From Streptosporangiaceae bacterium (GTDB lineage Bacteria > Actinomycetota > Actinomycetes > Streptosporangiales > Streptosporangiaceae), in contig JASHOI010000229.1 of assembly GCA_030041195.1 (NCBI GenBank), positions 1 through 6,197 on the forward strand: a stretch of 6,197 nucleotides of DNA, written 5' to 3'. A program made the position numbers and the translations under genes. The notes under the pieces were generated by a model. The model saw only the letters and a program-made list of their open reading frames with translations, was not told the DNA's origin and did not search any database. Below, piece by piece: positions 1 to 4,783 of this stretch (position 1 is its first letter; the number at the start of each line of letters is the position of its first letter).

Positions 1-212
1 GCGAGGTCGGTGCCGTCCTCCCCCGGCAGGTACTCCGGCGATGGCTCACCGGCCTCGTAGGTCGCCGGGCCGGGCAGCTCGCGCACGACCGCCGAGATCG
101 TGTCCAGCGGCGCCCCGGTGATCTCCTGCACGATGCGCGTCAGATCACGGATCAGCTGATCGCGCTGCTGCGGGGTCCTGCCCCGGCGGATATCGGCCTG
201 GATCATCGGCAT
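1..212 (-). CDS. 4-oxalocrotonate tautomerase-family protein (C-terminus off the window)
   Basis: The visible 70 codons begin Met-Pro-Met-Ile-Gln. After Met removal Pro becomes the N-terminal residue, which is the catalytic general base of the tautomerase superfamily (keto-enol tautomerisation or related chemistry on small acids, cytosolic). Numbering from that Pro, Ile7, Gly10-Arg11, the helix with Leu19-Ile20-Arg21 and the APL loop at 33-35 align with classical 4-OT. Arg11 (substrate carboxylate binding) is kept, but Arg39 is Ser here, so substrate or activity may differ from true 4-OT. The chain continues past the usual ~62 residues (a PSPEYLPGEDG segment, then the window edge), so it is a longer subtype. 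The ATG at 212-210 has a Shine-Dalgarno GAGAGGG at 227-221, 8 nt upstream, and a good promoter further up. It is divergent from the CGNR regulator. The fold is near certain; the substrate is unknown. Confidence 0.88.
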   Translation of the reverse strand, partial: MPMIQADIRRGRTPQQRDQLIRDLTRIVQEITGAPLDTISAVVRELPGPATYEAGEPSPEYLPGEDGTDL

Positions 213-247
213 GGCCGGCGCCCTCTCGTTAGATGACCGTATAACGC

Positions 248-276
248 AATTTACTAGTCACTTAGAGACCGGTCAA
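248..276 (-). promoter_or_regulatory. Sigma-70-type promoter of the tautomerase gene
   Basis: Reading the minus strand, TTGACC (276-271) is followed by exactly 17 nt and then TAAATT (253-248). This is a close match to the vegetative -35/-10 consensus in an unusually AT-rich patch of a GC-rich window. Transcription would begin near 240, giving a leader of about 28 nt that carries the tautomerase Shine-Dalgarno. Identified by eye, not experimentally. Confidence 0.65.
267..274. promoter_or_regulatory. Palindrome GACCGGTC, possible operator
   Basis: A perfect 8-bp palindrome overlaps the -35 hexamer of the tautomerase promoter and lies 37 bp before the CGNR regulator start. A protein bound here would block the minus-strand promoter and could affect both directions. 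A second palindrome, ACTAGT (253-258), touches the -10 box. An 8-mer of this base composition can arise by chance, so the operator role is inference. Confidence 0.3.
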
Positions 277-299
277 CGGCGTTGTAAGGTCACACGCTG

Positions 300-305
300 T
301 AGATT
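300..305 (+). promoter_or_regulatory. Candidate -10 element (TAGATT) for a leaderless CGNR-regulator mRNA
   Basis: TAGATT fits the actinobacterial -10 pattern TANNNT and ends 6 nt before the GTG start at 312, so transcription could start on the start codon itself. No convincing Shine-Dalgarno precedes the GTG. There is no -35 at normal spacing: TTGTAA at 282-287 is only 12 nt away. Weak on its own; the LysR gene later in the window has the same geometry. Confidence 0.35.
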
Positions 306-311
306 GGCTGT

Positions 312-884
312 GTGAGCTCGCCGTGGTCGGTGCCCGAGGAGACCAAGCCGGCGCCCGGGCGCCTGCTGCTGGTGCAGGCCTTCGTCAACACCTGGGATGG
401 CGACCGCAGGACCGACGTCTTCCTCGACCCGGCAGCCGCCGGGTCCTGGCTGGCCAAGGCCGGCCTGTGGCACGATGCGCAGCCGCCGGAGCCCGGTGAG
501 CTGCACCGGGCTCGGAGCGTCCGCGAGGCTATCCGGGCGCTGATCGTCGCGAAAGGCGGCGGAGCCGCCCCGGGGCCCGGCGATCTCGGGCCGCTGCAGG
601 CCCTCGGGGAGGCTGTGCCGCTGCGGTTGCGGGCAAGCCAGGACGGGCGGGTCAGCCTGGAACCCGAGACCGGCGGCCGCCTCGACACCGGCCTGGCCAC
701 GCTCCTGCTGCTGATCCGCGACGCGCAGCTGGACGGAACCTGGCAGCGGCTGAAAGCCTGCCGCAACCCTGACTGCCAGTGGGTGTTCTACGACCGGTCG
801 CACAGCCAGCGGGGCGCCTGGTGCGACATGGCGGTCTGCGGAAACCGCATCAAGAACCGCCGGCTTCGGGAACGCCGCTGGTGA
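312..884 (+). CDS. CGNR zinc-finger / ABATE-domain transcriptional regulator
   Basis: A 190-aa predicted DNA-binding regulator, normal length for the actinobacterial CGNR family. The N-terminal half is ABATE-like (putative ligand/stress-sensing domain), recognisable from 'LLLVQAFVNTWD' at residues 18-29, followed by a helical region around 60-105. The C-terminal zinc finger occupies about 148-185: Cys150-x4-Cys155 with the CQWVFYDRS strand, then Trp170-Cys171-x4-Cys176 in the family signature Cys-Gly-Asn-Arg (176-179), and a basic tail KNRRLRERR for DNA contact. All four zinc-ligand cysteines are present. GTG at 312 is chosen because the preceding GTG at 310 runs straight into TGA and the N-terminal motif begins shortly after. 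There is no clear ribosome site; the transcript may be leaderless. It is divergent from the tautomerase, which is its most likely target (inferred from position). It converges on the phosphatase gene with a 26-bp gap. Confidence 0.9.
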   Translation: MSSPWSVPEETKPAPGRLLLVQAFVNTWDGDRRTDVFLDPAAAGSWLAKAGLWHDAQPPEPGELHRARSVREAIRALIVAKGGGAAPGPGDLGPLQALGEAVPLRLRASQDGRVSLEPETGGRLDTGLATLLLLIRDAQLDGTWQRLKACRNPDCQWVFYDRSHSQRGAWCDMAVCGNRIKNRRLRERRW

Positions 885-924
885 GCGCGCCGGCCGGTGA
901 GCGCTGGGCGCTAGGTGACCAGCG
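876..924. terminator. Possible bidirectional terminator between convergent genes
   Basis: CGCTGGT (876-882) and ACCAGCG (918-924) are perfect 7-bp inverted arms enclosing the CGNR stop (TGA, 882-884) and the phosphatase stop (911-913). Inside lies a small hairpin, AGCGC-TGG-GCGCT (900-912), plus GC-rich self-complementary sequence (GGCCGG). No T-run follows on either strand, which is common for actinobacterial terminators but makes the call tentative. The 35-nt interior is long for a simple stem-loop. Confidence 0.33.
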
Positions 925-1663
925 AGGTCCGGAGGCTGCCGAGATCGCGCTCGGTCAGGCCGTTGCCGAGCAGGTAGTCGGCCACGGTGCCGGAGCGGGC
1001 CCGGATGCGGGCCAGCGCGTCGTGTATGACCTGCGGTGAGGCGCCGAGCGCGCCGAGATCGAGCCAGCGCCCGACGCCGCTGATCGCCCGGATCCGGCTG
1101 ATCGTCCGTGCCGCGCGGGTATCGAGGTAGGCCTCGCTCATCGCGTAGTCGGCGGCGATGATCTCGTCAGGCACGCCGATGACCTCGAGTACGAGCGCCA
1201 CGACGAGCCCGGTGCGGTCCTTTCCCGCGGTGCAGTGGATCAGCCCGGGAAGCGCGTCGTCGCCGCACAGCCGCCCGATCGCGCCGGCGATCGCGGCGCC
1301 GCAATCGTCGATCATGTACCGGTAGATCGCGGCCAGCTCGGGCGGCAGCCGGCCGATGGCCCCCGCGTCGAACAGCGGAACGTGGAAGGTCCGCGCGCCG
1401 ACGGCGTCCAGAGCGCTCGGCGCGGCGCTGACCTCGCCGTCGGTGCGCAGGTCGATCACGGTCCGCAGGCCGAGGCCGGCCAGGGCTGCGCGCCCCGAGT
1501 CATCCAGGCGGTGCAGCGCGTCGGACCGCAGCAGCGTCCGCCAGCGCACGGTTCCCCCGCCCGCCCCTCCCCGGCCGGCGGCCGGGTACCCGCCAACGTC
1601 GCGCAGGTTCATGGTGCCTGGCAGCCGGATCCGCCGGTCCTGCTCGCCGCCGCGGATTTCCAT
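911..1663 (-). CDS. PtpB-like tyrosine / atypical lipid phosphatase
   Basis: A 250-aa phosphatase of the bacterial family that includes Mycobacterium tuberculosis PtpB (dual- or triple-specificity, phosphoprotein and phosphoinositide). The P-loop is His143-Cys144-Thr-Ala-Gly-Lys148-Asp149-Arg150-Thr-Gly: Cys144 is the nucleophile and Arg150 binds phosphate. Lys and Asp inside the loop are the mark of the lipid-phosphatase-like branch. Upstream are the family's N-terminal block (NLRDVGGY, about 19-26), the RSDALHRL segment (about 46-53) and the TVIDLRTDGE strand-loop (about 78-87). The rest is alpha-helical with no signal peptide. ATG 1663 is chosen because GGAG lies 9 nt upstream; an in-frame GTG at 1708 would add 15 residues and start 7 nt after the hydrolase stop, but has no Shine-Dalgarno. 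It lies downstream of the membrane hydrolase on the same strand, so the two are probably co-transcribed. The family is sure; the substrate (protein or lipid) is not. Confidence 0.9.
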   Translation of the reverse strand: MEIRGGEQDRRIRLPGTMNLRDVGGYPAAGRGGAGGGTVRWRTLLRSDALHRLDDSGRAALAGLGLRTVIDLRTDGEVSAAPSALDAVGARTFHVPLFDAGAIGRLPPELAAIYRYMIDDCGAAIAGAIGRLCGDDALPGLIHCTAGKDRTGLVVALVLEVIGVPDEIIAADYAMSEAYLDTRAARTISRIRAISGVGRWLDLGALGASPQVIHDALARIRARSGTVADYLLGNGLTERDLGSLRTSLVT

Positions 1664-1715
1664 GCGGGCACGCTCCGATGCCGGGGACTGTCCACCGCAG
1701 GATGCCACGGCAGGC

Positions 1716-3443
1716 TCACTTGGTGCAGGACGAGCTCGAGGACCCGATCACCGGCATCCGCCAGGCGGTCGTCGCGGCCGCGATGACCTGGGCGGTGTCC
1801 CGCAGTTGCTGCTGGCCCGCCACTTGTTCGTCGCTGAGGAAGCGGTGCGCCATCCGGTCAACCGCCGGAGTGCCGAGCAGGCTGCCGTGCAGCGCGGGCA
1901 GCACGATGACGTTGCTCGGCAGGTCGCACACGGGCAGGGTCACCGCGTCCGCCAGCGGCACCACCGCGAGCCAGCGGATCCGCTGCCCGTTCTTGACCGC
2001 CGCGGCGGCGTACGCGGCACCGTCGGCGCGGACCGATTCGATCAGCTGCTGGGCTCCGGACGGGCCGAACGGCGACAGCGAACCCGCCATTTTCACCAGC
2101 TCGCTGAGCGCTTCGCCGGACACCGGGTCGCCGCTGGCGCTGGTCTGCGGGGCCGTGCTGCCCGGCTCGGCCTGGCCCGGGTCGACGATGGGGCTGAGCA
2201 GCACCACCGCCCTGACCGGGACGTCGGGATGCCTGGCCAGCATGGCGTAGACGCCGAGTGTGCCCTCGCTCTCCGCCACGATGTCGACCGGTCGCCCGGT
2301 CTCCTTGTGCAGCTGCCAGACCTGCTGAGCGATCCGGTCCCCGAGCACCGGCAGCGACAGGTCCGTCTGGTCGAGCCCGTACGGCAGCGGCCTCCCCCCG
2401 GCACCGAGGCCGGCATAGGAGAACGGCCGGACCAGCGCCGGTGGCCCGATCAGGTTGCGGCTTTCGGAGGCATAGCAGCAGGATGACCCGAATCCCGGGA
2501 TGACCAGCACCGCGGAGGTGAGCTGGCCGGCCGGGTCGCCAGACTTCGCCGAGCTGGCCGCCAGGATCGCCGCTTTCGTCGGCACCGCCCCGGGACCGCC
2601 GGCCAGCGGCGTGGTTCCGGCGACGACGAAGATGAGCCGGGTCGCCCCGATGAGCAGCGCCAGCGCAGCCGCGCCCGCCAGCGGCGACACCGGGGCAGGC
2701 AGTCTCACGCTCCAGCGGCGCGCCCGCCTCTCGCTGGCCAGGCCTTCCACCCTGGTCACCGCCGCGGCCACGCCGTACCACGCGCGCCCATTGACCAGGC
2801 CGGCCAGCCCCGACACGGCCACCCCGGCGGCCGTGGGCAGGACCTCGATCGCCGCCGCGGCGGCGGACAGCACGACGAAGCTGACCAGCAGCCAGCCCAC
2901 CGCCCGGGCCGGCGGCAGGGTCCGCCACCAGGAGCCGATCATCCCGCCGTGCGCCAGCGGGATCATGATCAGCAGCATGGCCGGCAGCGCCGCGAAGAAC
3001 GGCCACGAGAACGGGAGCAGCGACACCCCGAACAGCAGCGTGACCACGGGCGACAGCAGCACGCTTGCCACCACGGTGAAGACGATGCAGCGCACGAACG
3101 TGCGGCCCCACAGCGGGGCGGGCAGATGGCGCGGCCAGGCCAGCCGGATCGCGACCATGCTGACCGCGGAGCGGGCGAGCACCAGGGCGGCATAGGCCAG
3201 CGCGAAGCCATACCATGATCTGTTGTAGCCGAACAGCCAGCGCAGGTCGTGGAAGACGGCGAGCGGCGGGAGCGCGGTGATCTGCGGCGCGAGCGGGCGT
3301 GCCGCCGGGTCGAGCGCGGAAAGCAGCCATGCCTGTGCCAGGGCGCCGCCAACCGTCAGCCCGATGAGCCCCCGATGCCGCAGGAAGCCCTCCGCTGGCG
3401 TTCCGCGCCCGGCACGAATGGTCCGCTCCCGCTGCGCTTCCAC
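1716..3443 (-). CDS. Polytopic membrane protein with C-terminal alpha/beta-hydrolase (lipase-like) domain
   Basis: A 575-aa protein in two parts. Residues 1-276 hold about seven hydrophobic segments (near 26-44, 78-98, 117-140, 147-168, 181-199, 202-217 and 253-275). Basic residues cluster at 1-25, 100-114, 174-180 and 231-248, so the positive-inside rule puts the N-terminus inside and the C-terminal domain outside the membrane. Residues 310-575 read as an alpha/beta hydrolase: an oxyanion strand-loop VLVIPGFGSS (312-321), a nucleophile elbow VAESEGT with Ser392 (usual GHSQG-like motif changed to AESEG), a LLSPIVDPG strand (415-423), candidate acid Asp499 in PLADAVTLP, and candidate His519 in LHGSLL. 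Cys322, Cys323, Cys506 and Cys573 could form disulfides if the domain is extracytoplasmic. GTG 3443 is the first possible start, since an in-frame TGA lies seven codons upstream; its ribosome site is weak. The phosphatase follows after 7-52 nt. I do not recognise a named family for the whole; lipid, ester or cell-envelope hydrolysis is inference. Confidence 0.83.
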   Translation of the reverse strand: MEAQRERTIRAGRGTPAEGFLRHRGLIGLTVGGALAQAWLLSALDPAARPLAPQITALPPLAVFHDLRWLFGYNRSWYGFALAYAALVLARSAVSMVAIRLAWPRHLPAPLWGRTFVRCIVFTVVASVLLSPVVTLLFGVSLLPFSWPFFAALPAMLLIMIPLAHGGMIGSWWRTLPPARAVGWLLVSFVVLSAAAAAIEVLPTAAGVAVSGLAGLVNGRAWYGVAAAVTRVEGLASERRARRWSVRLPAPVSPLAGAAALALLIGATRLIFVVAGTTPLAGGPGAVPTKAAILAASSAKSGDPAGQLTSAVLVIPGFGSSCCYASESRNLIGPPALVRPFSYAGLGAGGRPLPYGLDQTDLSLPVLGDRIAQQVWQLHKETGRPVDIVAESEGTLGVYAMLARHPDVPVRAVVLLSPIVDPGQAEPGSTAPQTSASGDPVSGEALSELVKMAGSLSPFGPSGAQQLIESVRADGAAYAAAAVKNGQRIRWLAVVPLADAVTLPVCDLPSNVIVLPALHGSLLGTPAVDRMAHRFLSDEQVAGQQQLRDTAQVIAAATTAWRMPVIGSSSSSCTK

Positions 3444-3617
3444 CTTGACCGGTGCAACCGATCATGAGTGCCGGACATTCCGCCTCGCCGTAACGGTTGC
3501 CGCGCACATAGATCACGATTCGGAATAGGTCCATTCATTTCCGGCCGAGCCAGGACCGAAGCGGGAATTAGCCGCCTTTCGGCCCGCGGCCGCCACGCGT
3601 CGCGGGCGCCCCCGCCG

Positions 3618-3633
3618 GGCGGCTCCGGCCGCC
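3618..3633 (+). other. GC-rich hairpin in the ureohydrolase leader
   Basis: GGCGGC-TCCG-GCCGCC is a perfect 6-bp stem with a 4-nt loop, 39 nt before the start codon. The palindrome GCACGTGC follows immediately at 3634-3641. If transcription starts upstream, this would be a leader hairpin; otherwise it may be part of a protein-binding site. GC-rich hairpins are frequent by chance in such genomes. Confidence 0.25.
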
Positions 3634-3661
3634 GCACGTGCAGACGCTACTCTCGATCTCC

Positions 3662-3667
3662 GGGAGG
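3662..3667 (+). promoter_or_regulatory. Ribosome binding site fixing the ureohydrolase start
   Basis: GGGAGG lies 5 nt before ATG 3673. It is the strongest Shine-Dalgarno in the window, agrees with the family's N-terminus, and argues against later internal starts. Confidence 0.75.
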
Positions 3668-3672
3668 CTGCG

Positions 3673-4710
3673 ATGGCGCGGATTGGCGGCATGTACGGAC
3701 CCGATGCCACGTTCCTGGGCGTGCCGCGGGCAGACCTGGCGGACCCGGCCGGGTGGGCCGGCACCGACATCATGATCATCGGAGCGCCGTTTGACGGGGG
3801 AACCTCGCACCGGCCCGGCGCCAGGTTCGGCCCGCAGGCGATCCGGTTCACCGATTACCTGCCGCACGACGGGTCCCGGCCGCACCTGGCGCTTCGCGTC
3901 GACCCGCTGGCGGAGTTGCGCGTCGCGGATGCGGGCGACGTGGAGATGCCGTCCGGCGACACCGAGCTGTCGCTGCAGCGGCTCGAGGAAGCCGTGCTCC
4001 AGGCCTGCGCCGGCGGCGCCATCCCGGTGATCCTCGGCGGCGACCACACGATCGCGCTGCCCGACGCCACGGGGGTGGCGCGGCACGTCGGCTGGGGCCG
4101 CGTCTCGATGATCCACTTCGACGCGCACGCCGACACCGGCGACACCCAGTTCGGCTCGCTGTACGGCCACGGCACGCCGATGCGGCGGCTGATCGAGTCC
4201 GGTGCGGTGCGCGGCGACAGGTTCCTGCAAGTCGGGCTGCGCGGCTACTGGCCCGAGCCGGAGACGCTCGACTGGATGGCCGGGCAGCGGATGCGCAGCT
4301 TCGAGATGGCCGAGGTCGTCTCACGCGGCCTGGATGAGTGCCTGTCCGAGGCGATGCGCATCGCCACCGACGACTGCGACGGCGTGTTCCTGTCGGTCGA
4401 CGTGGACGTGGTCGATCCCGGCATGGCCCCGGGCACCGGAACCCCCGAGCCCGGCGGCCTGAGCAGCCGTCAGCTGCTCGACGCGGTGCGCCGGATCGCC
4501 ATGGAGATACCGCTGGCCGGCATCGACGTGGTGGAGGTCGCACCGCCGTATGACCACGCCGAGATCACCGCCTTTCTGGCCAACCGCGTGGTGCTCGAGG
4601 CGCTGTCCGGTATCGCCTGGCGCCGCAAGAACGCCGCCGCACCGGGGTCCGGTGCCGGCCACGCCCCGGATACCCCGCTGCTGTCCGGCCGCGAGCCCGA
4701 GACCAGCTGA
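3673..4710 (+). CDS. Arginase-family ureohydrolase (agmatinase or guanidinobutyrase/guanidinopropionase type)
   Basis: A 345-aa cytosolic enzyme predicted to hydrolyse a guanidino compound to urea plus the amine, using a binuclear Mn centre. All six metal ligands are visible: His125 (GGDHT), Asp150, His152 and Asp154 (FDAHADT), and Asp243 and Asp245 (SVDVDVVDPG), followed by the family signature MAPGTGTPEPGGLSSRQ (251-267). The N-terminal block SHRPGARFGPQAIR (45-58), the HGTPMRR loop (166-172) and Glu288 in VVEVAPP are also kept. The overall pattern is agmatinase-like rather than arginase. The substrate (agmatine, 4-guanidinobutyrate, 3-guanidinopropionate or another) cannot be read from motifs, so no symbol is given. 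The length exceeds the usual ~310-320 aa because of a Pro/Ala/Gly-rich tail of about 25 residues after 320. The start is set by GGGAGG. A LysR gene follows in the same direction after 73 bp and is a plausible regulator, as for Pseudomonas gbuA/gbuR. Confidence 0.93.
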   Translation: MARIGGMYGPDATFLGVPRADLADPAGWAGTDIMIIGAPFDGGTSHRPGARFGPQAIRFTDYLPHDGSRPHLALRVDPLAELRVADAGDVEMPSGDTELSLQRLEEAVLQACAGGAIPVILGGDHTIALPDATGVARHVGWGRVSMIHFDAHADTGDTQFGSLYGHGTPMRRLIESGAVRGDRFLQVGLRGYWPEPETLDWMAGQRMRSFEMAEVVSRGLDECLSEAMRIATDDCDGVFLSVDVDVVDPGMAPGTGTPEPGGLSSRQLLDAVRRIAMEIPLAGIDVVEVAPPYDHAEITAFLANRVVLEALSGIAWRRKNAAAPGSGAGHAPDTPLLSGREPETS

Positions 4711-4726
4711 CGGTCCCTAGCTGGTC
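4701..4726 (+). terminator. Hairpin over the ureohydrolase stop codon, probable terminator
   Basis: GACCAGCT (4701-4708) and AGCTGGTC (4719-4726) form a perfect 8-bp stem with a 10-nt loop; one G-U pair could extend it inward. The 5' arm is the last coding triplets plus the T of the TGA stop. An A-rich AGATAAAC follows rather than a T-run, so this would be the T-less type common in actinomycetes. It would separate the ureohydrolase from the LysR gene. Confidence 0.48.
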
Positions 4727-4739
4727 AGATAAACGTAGC

Positions 4740-4749
4740 CCGGTACCGG
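4740..4749. promoter_or_regulatory. 10-bp palindrome CCGGTACCGG upstream of the LysR gene
   Basis: A perfect palindrome centred about 28 bp before the predicted -10 element, i.e. in the -35 region of the LysR promoter, which has no recognisable -35 hexamer. It could be an operator or autoregulatory site. It does not have the T-N11-A form of a classical LysR box, so any binder is unknown. Confidence 0.28.
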
Positions 4750-4771
4750 CGGGCGAATAATCGAGGCGATC

Positions 4772-4777
4772 TATACT
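4772..4777 (+). promoter_or_regulatory. -10 element (TATACT) giving a leaderless LysR mRNA
   Basis: TATACT matches the -10 consensus at five of six positions and ends 6 nt before ATG 4784, so transcription would begin at or within a base of the A of the start codon. No Shine-Dalgarno sits at usable spacing: GAGG at 4763-4766 is 17 nt away and would be upstream of the start site. No -35 is evident, which suggests dependence on an activator or weak constitutive use. Confidence 0.55.
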
Positions 4778-4783
4778 CGGCGC

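Larger units (their letters stand above)
3444..3672. promoter_or_regulatory. Divergent intergenic region between hydrolase and ureohydrolase genes
   Basis: These 229 bp must hold both divergent promoters. Part of it (about 3461-3540) is more AT-rich than its surroundings. On the minus strand TGGACC (3533-3528), 17 nt, then TATGTG (3510-3505) is a weak promoter candidate for the hydrolase (4/6 and 3/6 consensus matches). Two inverted repeats are visible: GCAACCG (3454-3460) with CGGTTGC (3494-3500), and ATTCCG (3477-3482) with CGGAAT (3521-3526). Either could be an operator or chance. I find no good -35/-10 pair for the plus-strand gene and no convincing small gene or RNA. Confidence 0.4.

Noticed and set aside
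1664..1708. Phosphatase start at the upstream GTG (1708)
   Set aside because: It would give tight coupling to the hydrolase stop, but it lacks a Shine-Dalgarno and adds a 15-residue stretch before the family's conserved block, whereas ATG 1663 has GGAG at good spacing. Not excluded.
1356..2486. A long plus-strand open frame antisense to the phosphatase/hydrolase junction
   Set aside because: Low-complexity Arg/Pro/Ala-rich translation, no motif, and it spans the junction of two well-supported minus-strand genes. Long antisense frames are routine at this GC content.
1858..3534. A long minus-strand reading frame (about 558 codons) overlapping the membrane hydrolase in another frame
   Set aside because: Its translation is dominated by Arg, Gly, Ala and Pro with no domain or membrane pattern, as expected for a shifted frame of GC-rich coding DNA. 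The 1716-3443 frame has coherent transmembrane segments and hydrolase motifs.
3600..3672. A guanidine riboswitch (ykkC class) ahead of the ureohydrolase
   Set aside because: I looked because the enzyme acts on guanidino compounds. The hairpin at 3618-3633 has a TCCG loop, not the paired ACGR-loop hairpins of the guanidine-II class, and I see no guanidine-I or -III core. A covariance-model search would settle it.
3568..4543. Minus-strand open frames antisense to the ureohydrolase
   Set aside because: They lie opposite a gene with all catalytic motifs intact and show Arg/Pro-rich composition without any recognisable domain.
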